DNA of 64,000 nt from Paragonimus skrjabini miyazakii (Eukaryota; Platyhelminthes; Trematoda; Plagiorchiida; Troglotrematidae): positions 73,513 to 137,512 of the forward strand of contig JTDE01000151.1 of the NCBI GenBank assembly GCA_014338405.1, written 5' to 3'. Under the pieces are notes generated by a model that saw only the letters and a list, made by a program, of their open reading frames with translations, was not told the origin of the DNA and did not search any database. This document shows, piece after piece, positions 1-11,130 of the stretch. Position numbers and translations under genes: made by a program. Each line of letters begins with the position of its first letter. The first letter of the stretch is position 1.

Positions 1-2174
1 AAGGGTTACAAATGTCCCTCAGCTCTTGGATTAAGCGTGGTACGGTGCATGTTTCCATGAAACCGTGCAGATTACGATGGTTACTTAATGTCACTTTGGT
101 TTTCAAGTAATGTTTAAATATTATATACCTTTGATCACGTAAACTTTCCATGAGAAGCCCTAAGAAAATGAGTACAGAACAGTCAGGAATGCATAACCAA
201 GTTGAGGTCACACGGTGTTATGAATATTCTGGGTAATATGTTGATTACTAGTAAGTAGATGGGTGAGTGAATTGATACAAAACAAACATTAAACATACTT
301 GACGGTTTCTTTCACGTTCATATGTATATTTTATTCAAATTCTTCCATCAAAAACACCAAACATGACGTTTTCACTTTCTATAACACACATACTTGAAGC
401 ATACCGTCAAAAGTCTACTTAGTTCACCGAGAACGGGCGAGACTCATACCAAATGTGTGTGGTATTGTTTATTGTCTCTCAACATCGACCCAGTGGACAA
501 GATTCGATGTGGTTGTTATTGGTTGCGATATAGGCTGAAACGCAGCCTTGACTTGCAAAGAGTTCAAACAAGTCGACTATATGATTTCTATTCTGTCGGC
601 ATTAGCATTAGTCAGAGTTGTAAATGTACCACTTAGTAACTGTGTTCCTCTTCCGCGTTCTATGGGCTGTTATGCTAAATCGACATTTCTGACATCGTAG
701 AACAACTTGTGGGTAATTGGTTAGCCAGTTACGAACCAACTGGTAGTTAAAGCACGCCGGACATAAAAACTTCAACGAAGCAAAAGATAATGGCTCATAT
801 ATCAAATATATCTTGCCATGTGTAAATACTAGGTTCGGATTGCTAATTATACTTAATCAGGAATACGTGAATAGCTAGAGAGAACTTAACTCGATGCAGT
901 TTGTTAGACAGATCGGTCAAAGTGTCCATCAGTTTTTGAGGAAAGTAGGTAGGATTATCATAATCCTGATATGTTAAGATTTTCGTCCAATCCAACCGTC
1001 AATGTCGATCGTTTCAATTGACCGACACGTGCTACTGTGTTCAGGCTCGTCAACTGTGTTCACAGTGTACTTAGCCCTAGTAATGTTGATGACTTCCGTA
1101 CCTAGATACTGCTGTGTAGTTCTAAACCGTCATCTATTTACCTAAACATTTTACAGACCAACATCACGACCCGCGTCTACTACCAGACCGACGATTGTGG
1201 AACTTCTGGTCATGGTCTGATACTCCATTTGATATCGGGATGTCTTTCCAATGCACCTTCGGTGCTCGCTCACCCAAGTTTGACCTCCTCGGCAGTTTAC
1301 TCATGACAAACGTGCAAGCAGTCCTTGCATTTTATTCTCTACACGCATTTGAAATCTGATTACTAATATGATGTATTTATCTCATCAGTTGGTTACTGTA
1401 ATAGAGTACAGCCAATCATGTGTGCCATATTTGTATTGGTCAATCACGTTATTTGACAATGACATATATACAGTATCCAGAACAGATTAGATGAGATGTT
1501 GTGTGTGGTGTAGTGAATACGCATCTTGCTCTGAACCTGACTTGTTCTACAGTTACTACACACAATCTACCTTAAGCAACCTATTTGCCTAAAGTTTTCA
1601 CCCAGCTAGCTTACTTTTCTTCAGGCTAAATTCATCTGATATATAAGGTCAGTACATGTGACAATTCCTCTTTTAGAGTGCGATAGTTTTCACTACAAAT
1701 GCTTGGCATCAGTATAAAGTTTGTATTACACACCGACTGCGACGAATCTATTGAAGTTCTGTTTCCATATATTTCACAAACGTTTGTTAAATAAAGGTTA
1801 ATCCAGAGAGATTTCTACACAATTCAAAATGGTCAAGCATATTGGTTACAAGCAGCTCCACAGCACGAAATCATCAGTTAAACATGCCTACTAATTATGC
1901 ATTCACATTTTGGGCGCACTCACTCACTGTTATTGACACTCAGAATAATTATGAATGGTGTGATTGATCATCGTTGATAAACTGGTTAGTTGATTAGAAC
2001 TCCCCTTTTCACCTACCTGTTCTCCTCTCGGATAACCACAAAATGTGTCACATGTGTTGCTTTGTAAATATTTGATTCATCTTTCGATATTATCCAAACA
2101 TGAAGTATACGTAACTTACAAATGACCCCAGCCGGCTTATCGATATAGACGATTCACCTCGCGGAGTGTTTTCG
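1..2174. other. No gene recognised
   Basis: AT-rich sequence with stops in all frames at the density expected by chance. The longest frames (394-636 plus, 608-805 minus) are under 85 codons, match no family I know, and overlap each other on opposite strands. I see no RNA gene, tandem repeat or element end here. Most likely intergenic or intronic. Confidence 0.5.
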
Positions 2175-2310
2175 TGTGATAGTTTGGTCGTGCGTAAATC
2201 AGGTCATTGATGCAGTAGACAACAGAGTCACCTCATGAAAGCGTTACCAGAGTTCTAATTCCGACGGTGGCACTATTGACGAGATGTAGCGTGAGTGAAC
2301 TCCAAGTATA
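2175..2310 (+). repeat. Family A repeat, head fragment
   Basis: A diverged copy of the tRNA-derived head of family A. It follows the order of other copies: a GTCGTG..AA lead-in, the A-box region (tcattgatgcagtag), then CTCATGAAAGCG and the B-box region (agttctaattccg). The usual CTCGAGTCTAGTGCTTC tail is degraded to an unclear end near 2310. Assigned by direct comparison with the copies at 13.4, 33.5 and 42.1 kb. Confidence 0.65.
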
Positions 2311-3504
2311 CTGCATCTGCTTGACTGATACCTCCCTGAGAGTGTGACAGCCATGCTAATCTATTAGCGATGTTCAATTCACGTAAGTTAAAAAATCACA
2401 CTATTTACAGTTAATGTCCATGTGGTAACCATTCGTTTCGTGTTGCACTTCACGCCTTCTTAATACTCAGTCCGTTATTTTTCAGTGTGGACGACAGCTG
2501 TACTAGCGAACGGATTGACCAGTTACTACCCATCTTCCGTTTAAAACACAAACGTCTGTTGCACGCTAATGGGCATTATCGTTGATTCAGGCCTTAATAT
2601 TCGTGCCGTTGGTTCCTTACTAAAAATTTACTTTCTTATATGAATCACCTCCACAGTTAATAACAATTTTCTTGGTGACTACAAGGCTTTAGTTCAGATA
2701 AGTATAGGTTCCTAATGACTTTTGTTAACTTTCAACAACAAGGAAGACGATATAATCATGCTGATGACTTTTGTCGGTTCCAACAATGTAGATTCTCAAG
2801 AGGTTTTGACCAAATCGAAAGACTATTTGTTGCCAACACTATTATGCGGTAAGCGTAGGCGATCAAACGGTAACTATCACTTGCTATTAACTGGTTCTTT
2901 TGATGTATTCGGATAATACTTATACTAGTTCCCATGCTCCATCTCATTGGACCTGTTAGATGCAATCCAGTTGGTTAAATAATCGCACCGCAGTCATTCA
3001 CTCTGTTGAATGGTCAAATAAGTGATCAAGGGGAAATTGAACACCACCCTCCGTTGATTTTGTTTTGTCCAATCAGATAGACTTCCCATCCAGCACGTGC
3101 ACAGCGTGCCCAGTCTTCCACCACAAATCATCAAGGACAATAGCATTTGGAACGTCTACTGGAGTTGGAGATTTCGAAGATCTTGTCGTTGCGTCATCAA
3201 CTGTGTCTCCATTCGAGGTATCTGGAAAACCTGGGTATTACTGATGGGCAAACGTGACCAAAAGTTTAGATAAGCTGATTTCATTTTACATAATTTGAGG
3301 TCGCTGACACTGGTCGATTCTGTTGCGTTATGAGGATACTGACTGGGGTTCACAAATTAATCATGACGTAAGCACACATTGCTGACGAGTTCTCACAAGA
3401 GTGACATTCTCGTCCAATGGTTTCGTTAAATGGGACTGGTTGAGAGATCTGTGTGAGTGTGAATGCTGGGGCCCAATGTGAATAGTGTTCAAGTTATACT
3501 TGGT
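2311..3504. other. No gene recognised
   Basis: Only short frames (2722-2916 plus, 2756-2965 minus, 3156-3353 minus), none similar to a known family and none with convincing splice borders. No repeat structure seen. Confidence 0.45.
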
Positions 3505-3660
3505 CTCCATATAGACTGAACATCACCCACAATTAATCACAGCTGACGGATTCTTTCCAACCGACTCCTTTCGAAAAGAAAGTCTATGGAAATGCGACAG
3601 CTGCCACCAATTGTGGGTGATGTTCAATCTACATGAAAACTAAAATCCCCTACTACTCAC
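3505..3660. repeat. Family A repeat, tails as an inverted pair
   Basis: The left part (about 3510-3546) is the family A tail in minus orientation (gaacatcacccacaattaatcacagctg). The right part (about 3565-3655) is the tail in plus orientation (gtctatgg..gcgacagctgccaccaattgtgggtgatgttcaat). The two arms can pair over about 35 bases. The right end runs into aaaatcccctactac, the usual 3' end of the family. The tRNA-like head is missing, so this looks like an internally deleted inverted copy. Confidence 0.75.
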
Positions 3661-4774
3661 CAGTTATACTTAGTCATCGGAAGCCTAACGAAAGAGATTG
3701 TTTTCAGCGTGTCATCGTCAAGCCAACAACAGCACGATAGGTACATGTGGTCTGACGTACAAACAGTTTTGGGTTTCTCATTGTCCATCCAGTCACACAG
3801 CATTTTACATCATTACGTTTTTCAAGCGAACAAAATCAAGAGCAAGTTGTCAAAATTCTATCAAATGATTCTGTAATGGAAGGCAATGAGATGACTAAAA
3901 TGACCTGAGAAGGTTTCAACTGAGTAACGGTGGACCTCAGTGACAACAATGCCTGAATAATCTTTTTGAACGGACAACAAAATACATGTAAACATTTGAT
4001 GTCACATTAAGACTGCGTGTACCCTAGTGCTGTATGAATTTGGTATGGCTTACTGACTTAGGGCATGAGTATTATAGTGTCGCGTAACTTATTTCAGCGA
4101 CGTCACAACATGACACCTTGAGTGCTTGAACAAAATATTTCTACCTGCATATAGTAAGGTTTTTCAACTGGATTTCAGCGGCTATGGGAACAGTCGGAGT
4201 ACGACATCCCACGTTTCTGATATGAACTGATATGACCTGAATGTGGCAATCACATTGGATATTCGATCCGAGCCAACTAGATGGATCAAAATTGAGCTGC
4301 AGGATATTTAGTTGCTAACCTTTCGTCATTCAAGCAGCATAGTGTTCGCACACTCTCTACAACAAACGTCTTGTTTTGCGACAGATATTGTTGTATGTCC
4401 GACCGGTCCGCAGGATTACGAACGTGAACAAGTGCAAAATGCAGGAGTGCCTCAGGCATGAAATCTTCGAAGTGGAAATCTGTGAGGAATTATATTTGAT
4501 GGACAGTCAGAAAAGTCATTTCCAGGATAACAGTGGTTATCAATGAACACTTGAGAGTTCATCCCTGTACGAGAGGTTTACATAGACTATTTCATGTATG
4601 ATAGAGACTTCATGTTCTCGCGAGTGTGGTCACTGCTTATGGCCGGCTGAGAATCTGCCACTTTATCCATCAAACCGGATCGTTTCACACAAAATATGAG
4701 ATATTCAACTAGCATTTTATCAGTGCAAACTTTAAGTATTTGAAACATTGAGTTCCCTTAATCCAATTAGTCAA
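3661..4774. other. No gene recognised
   Basis: No frame above 60 codons in this stretch, and no repeat or RNA structure that I can see. Confidence 0.45.
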
Positions 4775-4971
4775 AACAGAGAGAAAAGACATATATCGCG
4801 AGATGTTAACATTTCGATTTACTCTCATCAGTCGCCAACGTAAAACCAGTAATCTCTATACAAACTGCGTATAGCAACAACAATTGTATAAAAATTGTTA
4901 GCTTTACGTTGGCAACTGATAAGAGTAAATCGAAATGTTAACATCTCGCGATATATGTTTTCTCTATGTTT
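4775..4971. mobile_element. Long hairpin, MITE or foldback-like element
   Basis: Near-perfect inverted repeat. The left arm is about 4775-4844 and the right arm about 4903-4971, with a loop of about 58 bases. The arms share the core atatatcgcgagatgttaac followed by atttcgatttactct and end in ccaacgtaaa at the loop side; they differ at only a few bases. The loop contains a second small inverted stretch (caattgtataaaaattg). Arms this similar imply recent insertion or gene conversion. No transposase is encoded, and I could not identify a clear target-site duplication, so the class is open. Confidence 0.7.
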
Positions 4972-6643
4972 ATGTATTTGGTTTAATAAACATGGTGTAA
5001 AGTTATGTTTCCGTTGTGTTGACACGTGATTGTGAATGGGATATACTGATCGTTCCATATCCGCTTCGTTTGAACACACCGTTGGAGCTATCCGAAACGT
5101 TGCCTCAATGGCCCAAAGTAAAAGAACGATAGCCTTCCGTACTCTCCTATCGTCATAAATGACTTCTGTCTTTTGTTTTCTGAGCTTTCTAACAATAGTA
5201 AAGACTCAGAATCAGTGACGACATTGAAAATGCACAATATGTTATCTATACATAGTTTAGATATAATGCGCAATTCGTTTATTTCTGTCAATTTTGTTTG
5301 TGCAATCATACAATGAATATGTCAGCCAATGGTAGGTTTTGTGACGAAGCCATTGCGGTTCCGTCGTTTTCAACATGTGTTTACCTATATGGTTTATATG
5401 GTATATATTATGCGTGTGCCAACAGAAAATCTTTGAAACATTTGTGCAACATTTCAAGTTTCACATCATTTAAAAAGGTGTAATCAACAACAAAATTAAT
5501 AGTTTCTCTGGCTAGCTGGTTTACAGACAACAGACAAACTTCTAATTATTGCAATCTTTTATCCGTAACTGATTGATCTTTTATAGTTTCGCCGGAATGC
5601 AACTTATCCTTGAGGGTGTGTGTTGCTAAATTTCATCAGACTACTGCGAACCATTTTGCCCGTTTGTAATATGGTTTACTTATAAAGTTCAAAATCAGGC
5701 GTAGGTGAACGCCATTCTTATGATGTTTTAGAAAACAATGAAGACATAGTATAACTGAGCATATTAGACGCATCGTTCGAAAACAGACGCAACAATCCAT
5801 TACTCGTCTAATATTTCCCGAAGTTTTAAATAATTAGACTTTTCTTTCAAGAATGCCATCTTTTTTAGTTTTCCTTCTTCGGAACATAGCTTTATCTGTG
5901 AACATATTACTCATATGTTACTGAGTTACTGATAAGTATAATATGTTATTGCTAATTATTATATAGCCAGTTTATCTCCGCGTGTTTATCAGATCCAGTG
6001 GACAAGGTGTTGTTTTCGTTTTACAAGTTTTTTAGAATTACCTGGCCCACTGTGTTCCAAGGTAAGGTTTTTATGGCATGCATCAGCATCGTCGGAATAA
6101 AGTCGTGGAAGAACCCAGTTGACCGGACTTGCTTTTGAATTGAACTTCCAAATCAAGCTAACCAGTACGCTGCTCTAGAAAGCGAAATGTTGGACCGACT
6201 GATTACATTTACAGAAGTTCATCAGCAAGGCATGCAGAAGAAGAATGACGAAAATATATATGTGGGTTCGTCGGGAAAACCGCTGTTTCAGAACTATGCT
6301 TTAATGTATAATTCGGTTTTCTGAAGCTCTTTCCCACCTAATTTCGTGTAATGAGCTCAAAGCTGCATCAAAGTCCAGACAATTACTGGATCATATTGAA
6401 TTATACTTACTTCGTTGTGTTTTGCTTGACAGAAATTTGGTGGGTTCTGATACACTCGGGACTTTATTTTTCGGCTAGAGTTTGAGGAGTTTGTTTGATA
6501 CCAGTTGAGTGGCATCCGCAGTAAATCATAGCCCTCGAATCAGAATGGGTCTTTTGGTTAGCCTACTTCAAAAAAGGAACCCCCGTCATATCACAAATCA
6601 TAAGTCGTATATATTTTCTCTCTGACTGGAATTTACTCTCCGG
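4972..6643. other. No gene recognised
   Basis: AT-rich stretch. Frames at 5088-5309 and 5257-5457 (minus) and 5298-5483 (plus) overlap one another on opposite strands, a sign of chance frames. No repeat family recognised. Confidence 0.45.
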
Positions 6644-6750
6644 TCTTCGTGTTTATGAGACTAGCGTGTAAACCGCAGAGCCAGTGACCTCACAATTAGT
6701 ATGACCAAGTGATCCTGCCAAAATACTCAACCACAATCACGTTTGAACCA
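6644..6750 (-). repeat. Family A repeat, head fragment
   Basis: Read on the minus strand it gives the family A lead-in (aattgtgaggtcactgg), the A-box region (tggctctgcggtttacacg) and ctagtctcataaacacga. This is the same sub-type as the copy at 42.1 kb, which has ctaatctcataagcacga. The tail is not seen. Confidence 0.6.
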
Positions 6751-6810
6751 TTTTCAACTTGCTCGATCACTTAGTTGAGCCTACAGAAACTTACAGAAAA
6801 AATTCATCAT

Positions 6811-6828
6811 CATCATCTTTTTACCACT
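6811..6828. repeat. Short ATC microsatellite
   Basis: Four to five units of a trinucleotide (cat/atc) beside the family A copies. Too short to mean more than replication slippage. Confidence 0.5.
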
Positions 6829-6941
6829 CATAAGACTACTTTCTAAAATTACCGATATTGCTATCAATAAAACCGGAAATCTGATTGCACATCATGTGCG
6901 TACCTCTTTTTATGCTACCGTTGGTTTCGACATATAACGAA

Positions 6942-7275
6942 AATTTCCAGTCGGCCCCTTTTGAAAAGAAGCACTAGACTCGAGTTTCGCTGTGATTAGA
7001 GCTCGCCACTGCCGGAACTTGAACCACGGACATGCTGTTCATGAGGCAACCGTGTTTGCCACTGCACCATTGACCTCACATTAGGCACGACCGAATTATC
7101 ATATGTGAACGCCCAACCACTTTCGCTTATGATTAATGATCAGGTTGCCCGATCCTCTCGAGTCTAGTGCTTCTTTTCGAAAGGGGCCGACTGGATAGTC
7201 TATGGGAATGCGACAACTGCGATCAATTGTGGGTGATGTTCAATCTATATGAAAATCAAAATCCCCTACTAATAA
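6942..7275. repeat. Family A repeat, full inverted composite
   Basis: 6945 to about 7135 is a minus-orientation copy: tail (agtcggccccttttgaaaag, cactagactcgag), then B-box (complement of ggaacttgaacc at 7014-7024), then A-box (complement of ccactgcacca at 7059-7069), then the 5' lead-in. From about 7136 to 7275 a plus-orientation tail follows (ctcgagtctagtgcttctttt, gcgatcaattgtgggtgatg, aaaatcccctacta). Of all copies, its A and B boxes are closest to the RNA polymerase III consensus (TGGTGCAGTGG and GGTTCAAGTTCC). This supports a tRNA-derived head. Confidence 0.8.
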
Positions 7276-7456
7276 TCTGTAATATAACGAAACGTCTGCA
7301 TACAAAATTGCTAATGAATATACCATGTGGAATTTAGCTTCGCACGGGTTTATCGAGCAAGTTCGCGGAGCCTATCATTTGTCAAGATGTGGAAGTTAAT
7401 TGGTGCGCCAGAAACAACTATGTTCATCTTGAACAAAACACTTAGAACACGAAAAC

Positions 7457-7495
7457 TGGTAGATGCAAGCATTTCGTATTTACTTATCAGTACCA
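7457..7495 (-). ncRNA. Hammerhead ribozyme, left terminal repeat of PLE-2
   Basis: Read on the minus strand: stem I TGGTA, core CTGATAA, stem II region GTAAATAC, core GAAA, stem III TGCTTGCA, cleavage dinucleotide TC, stem I TACCA. Stem I pairs perfectly over five bases, stem III gives three to four pairs with a tiny loop, and stem II three pairs. This is the minimal type I layout with short stem III known from Penelope-like elements. The catalytic CUGAUGA has one change (CUGAUAA), so this copy is probably inactive or weak. Confidence 0.7.
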
Positions 7496-7519
7496 AATTT
7501 ACAAAAGCTTAAAAGTTCA

Positions 7520-8027
7520 TAGAAAGTCACAGCAGACCGGAAACGCCGTCCGAAGAATTGACCACTGTAGAGAAAAACAGAGTCTACATAAAATTGCCCT
7601 TCAAGGGTAACCATGTCATGCGGCAAACAACACAACGACTGAGAAATTCCAGAAGGTACCAGTGCCTTCAATCAAAGGAGACTAGCCTATCGGTGCCACA
7701 TCACATTGTGTTTACCAGTTTGCATGTAACTGCCGTGAAATTTACATAGGCAGAATCGAAAGATGCCTGATCTCCAGAGTGAACGAACATTTGCCCAAAT
7801 AGATGCAAAAGTCCGTGTTACTGGAGAACGACAATGTTTCTAAAACACGTAAACAGCCAGTTTCGTCAGTCGCTAAACACGTTCTGACCACTGGTCATGC
7901 TATTCACCCAGCTTGTGCATTCAGAATCCTGTTGCATCAATCCAATTCAAGATTTCTGAAGTTTGTTGAAGCTGTTATAATCAGTGACCTCAAGCCAGTG
8001 TTCTGTGTTCAGAAAAACTTTTTGTGA
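7520..8027 (+). pseudogene. GIY-YIG endonuclease domain of Penelope-like element (broken)
   Basis: Two frames join into one recognisable C-terminal PLE protein. The first frame (about 7520-7690) reads VYIKLPFKGNHV followed by a TQRLRN motif, the linker that precedes the endonuclease in one PLE lineage. After a frameshift near 7690-7700 the next frame reads SHCVYQFACNCREIYIGR, then ERCLISRVNEHLPK, a stop at about 7800, and a C-terminal region with HAIHPACAFRI, FLKFVEAVIIS and PVFCVQK. VYQF and YIGR with the downstream ERC..SR are the two GIY-YIG strands and the catalytic arginine region; the CxC is typical of this lineage. In an intact element this nuclease nicks target DNA for target-primed reverse transcription. 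A stop at 8028-8030 closes the frame about 90 bases before the right terminal repeat. Confidence 0.8.
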
Positions 8028-8130
8028 ACTTGATCTTTATCTCTACCTAGTGACTTATCTTAAACCCCTTATTGATTATAAACGCCCTGAATCGTTTGCT
8101 ATAAGAAACCAATCCATGTTATTGTAAATT

Positions 8131-8170
8131 TGTTACTGATGAGTCAATACGAAATGCCTGCATCTACCAG
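8131..8170 (+). ncRNA. Hammerhead ribozyme, right terminal repeat of PLE-2
   Basis: Parts in order: stem I TGTTA (8131-8135); invariant core CTGATGA (8136-8142); stem II GTCAATAC (8143-8150, two pairs and a four-base loop); core GAAA (8151-8154); stem III TGCCTGCA (8155-8162); cleavage triplet ending in TC (8163-8164), predicted cut after 8164; stem I TACCA (8165-8169). All catalytic bases of the hammerhead core are present. Stem I has one mismatch (8133 against 8167) that the left copy does not have. Known for PLEs: such minimal motifs are thought to act in element RNA processing, often as dimers. Activity here is inferred only. Confidence 0.75.
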
Positions 8171-8181
8171 TTTTTGTGTTC

Positions 8182-10204
8182 AAACGTCTGAAGGGAACTA
8201 ACTGTTTCATATATTCGTTTTATTGACGCGAGAATTACTAAAAATTCTATTCATCTAGATAAAGCAAATGATTACTTTTAGCTCACGTGTGATTCGCAAG
8301 TCAATGTTCACAGTGAGAAAACTACAGGCAAGGACTCATCAAACTCTTCTAACGCACAGCGTATCCACCATGAAATCAACAGAGATGCAATTGTATAACG
8401 TGGAAGAGGGGCTACATAGAAGGTAATCGCTAAATGATAGAGATCGAATGTGAAAATTGAGATATATGTCGATGTACATAGCATATTCAAGTATACGGTG
8501 AAGAGCCAAGGCACCTTTCTTGAAATATGAGTATTGTTTGGCCTATGGTTCAGGCTCAACACTGTATGCGTTAATCCTCTTCAGTACCTAATGCGTGGTA
8601 CATAGTGACGGGATTCAAGCACTGTACAGATGTAAGGAGCATCCTGGACAGTACGTCGTTTGTCGACCTCTGAATGTAAAATCGTTTACGTAGGTGACAA
8701 TCCACGACAGCCCCATTTCACTGAAGCCGTTGTTATTCCCCAGTGAGAACCGCCTCCTACCCTCAGAACGATATGGTCATCAGTTCGATACTGCGGCGGT
8801 AAATGAAAATCTTATCGCTTGTGCGTGTGTGTGTGTGTCCTTGCCCTTCTTTTGATTAACTTTATTTGACCGTGTTTTATGGACATCAACACGACGGTGA
8901 GTATCTGTTGAGATGCAACGAAATTCTCCAGAAAATAATACTATACAGTCTGCTGTTTAGGGTTTCTGTTTTCAAATACATAATTTGGCCTTGGGATACA
9001 CATTAATCAGTACCCCACGTGATTCTGCAACTGGCAGTGGTGAGCCAGCAGAAATATACAATTGTAAACCGGTCGGCTTGTTGAATAAAAGTTCAGTCAT
9101 TTTCTTTTCCCGTTGATTGACTGAAATGAATAAAACAGCTTCATCTGAGTTTATATTTTCACAATGATTTCCAGGCTAATTCGTTTTGCTTCAGAATAAA
9201 TGTTGAAGAATTGAATGATAAACATTCCGGAAGTTTATCTATGAGAACGTGTGGTAGCAGACAAAAACGTGTGCTTCAGGAATGAAAGTAGGCTGCAGTA
9301 TGCAATTGAGATGTGGGACGATACACGCATTGTGATTTTATGGAAAGTTCGCTCTTGTTTCTGAATAATTACACCGAGGTAATTAAATAGTGATATACAC
9401 CAAGACGTTTATGTCCAAAATGAGTATCTGTAACCGGAAATCCGGGGAATTATTAGCACAGCCGCTACACAGACTAGAGGATGATTGATCAATGAATATA
9501 TGGTTCACGCCCGGTTAGCGTGGATAGACACAATCCGACCCTAATTATCAATTTACATTGATTACAACGTGAAAAGAGAGCTGAAATTCTAAATATATCG
9601 TTACGCGATAGCATATGAAGCCGATGTGGCCATAGCCAGTGCAAACCGGGTTTTTAGCAAAAAGGAAAATAGCATTGACAGATGAATGGGGAATAACACA
9701 ACCTGACGAGCAAGTTGTAATACTGTGCTTTTCAACCATCTCAAGTGACCTTCCTCAGAAGATGAAACAGAATATCGCAATTTGCTAATAACATTGTGTT
9801 ATTCTGAATTAATTTATTATTAACATATTAAGGCCGGAGCCCGAACTGGTTCGTCATGTAAAGAATGGCTAGTTTGAGTCTCACTCACATTGTTGGTACT
9901 TGGGAAGTCTGAACCAGGACAAAATCGGTCGCAGATTCTCGGTTTAGGGTATTCACTATGAGCTATCACAGCAGATCGTCGAGTTTCAAAATTTTGTGTG
10001 TGACAATGTACAACACTTCCTTTCTTCTCCCAGCGGACATGTGAGTAGTATTCTACAGTTGGATGTGTACATAATTGTTGTTCTTTGATTAGCTAGGTTT
10101 CACATTCGTAAGAAACATGACACTGTGTATGCCAATAAACATTTTGATCTTTGGTTTTGTTGTCGTGCCTGTTAGTTAAAAGCCTGCAAAAAGTGGCTAA
10201 TTAC
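8182..10204. other. No gene recognised
   Basis: Short chance-like frames only (8308-8562 and 9548-9739, minus). A short GT microsatellite lies at about 8821-8838. No other repeat family or structured RNA seen. Confidence 0.45.
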
Positions 10205-10345
10205 AATTAATAGTAGTAAGAGATTTTGGTTTTTCATATAAATTGAACATCACCCACGACCGATTACAGGTGTCGCATTCCCATAGACTTTACAGTCGAC
10301 CCTTTTCGAAAAGTAACACTAGACTCGAGTGTCGCTCTTGTTACA
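10205..10345 (-). repeat. Family A repeat, minus-orientation tail
   Basis: Begins tagtagtaagagattttgg and continues tttcatataaattgaacatc, acccacgaccgattacag, cccatagact and cactagactcgag. This is the complete family A tail in reverse, including its extreme 3' end. It ends in a decayed region around ctcttcgctaacgc, where the tRNA-like head would begin. It faces the plus-orientation copy that starts near 10380, so the two tails point outward as in the 7.0 kb composite. Confidence 0.75.
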
Positions 10346-10379
10346 GCTCTTCGCTAACGCATATCCTTGTCATGGACTT

Positions 10380-11130
10380 CTGTGATTTCTACTTGAACAA
10401 AACTTTTATTCAACGGGTCATCGATTGGAGTTCACCGGACAATTGCTGTATCTGTTCTCGAGGTAATCAAGCAGTCAGAACTTACGGTTAGCCTGTACAT
10501 TGTTGAGTAGTGCCTGAAGTATTACTTGAGTATTATCTGAAACTCGAGTACAGTGCTTTTTACGAAAGGGATTGACTGAAATGTCTGTGGGAATGCTACA
10601 GCTGTGACCAATTGTGGATGAAGTACAAGTCATGTAAAAACCAACACCCCATACTATACAACATTAAGCAAAATATCGCTCAACAAATGAATGATTTCTG
10701 TGGTTTCAACTTGCACAGAATTCCCAGTCGATAGGTAACTGACTGGAGTAAACAGAACAATTACTGTGTCGCCTATGAAGACGATTGGACAATCATAAAC
10801 GAATGTGATTCGACGTTCACATATAATGATTCAATCATGCCTAAAATGGGATTAGTGGAGCAGTGGTCAGCACATTTGCCTCGTATAAGAATGGCCGGAG
10901 TTGTTATTCAAGCCATGGTTAGGATATGCACCACTGGCGGGCTCTAAAGAGAGCGAAACTCGAGTCGAGTGCTTCTTTTCGAAAAGGGTCGGCCGGAAAG
11001 TCGATAGGAATGCGACAACTGCGATCAGCTGTGGGTGATTTCAATTTACATAAAAATTGTAATATCTTATTCCCAGTGGTAATTACTTGAAAAATTATGT
11101 TCCGACCTTTTCTACACCACATCTGTAATA
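10380..11130 (+). repeat. Family A compound repeat, tandem plus-orientation copies
   Basis: A first, headless copy (about 10380-10660) carries the degraded tail (gaaactcgagtacagtgc, gggattgactgaaatgtctg) and ends accaacaccccatactatac. A linker (caaaatatcgctcaac, acttgcacagaattcccagt) leads into a second, fuller copy (about 10720-11090). The second copy has the lead-in gacgttcacatataatgatt, A-box region ggagcagtggtcagcac, B-box region, and tail ctcgagtcgagtgcttc ending in gtgggtgatttcaattt. The same first tail, linker and full copy occur in the same order at 33.1-33.7 kb, so the whole compound unit has been duplicated or mobilised. Confidence 0.75.

Larger units (their letters stand above)
7445..8181 (+). 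mobile_element. Truncated Penelope-like element (PLE-2) with ribozyme-bearing inverted termini
   Basis: A 737-bp unit bounded by inverted repeats at 7445-7503 and 8123-8181, which are about 85-90 percent identical over roughly 59 bases. Between them lies only the C-terminal, endonuclease part of a Penelope-like polyprotein (7520-8027); the reverse transcriptase is absent. Each terminal repeat contains a hammerhead ribozyme core, a feature reported for pseudo-LTRs of Penelope-like retroelements. The unit is therefore a 5'-truncated copy that still ended up with an inverted terminal repeat on its truncated side, a known structural habit of this group. Frameshift and stops show the protein is dead. 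No clear target-site duplication was found. Confidence 0.8.

Noticed and set aside
4828..5079. 83-codon minus frame
   Set aside because: Lies largely inside the long hairpin, so it is a by-product of the repeat.
7327..7512. 61-codon plus frame
   Set aside because: Overlaps the left ribozyme repeat of PLE-2 and matches nothing.
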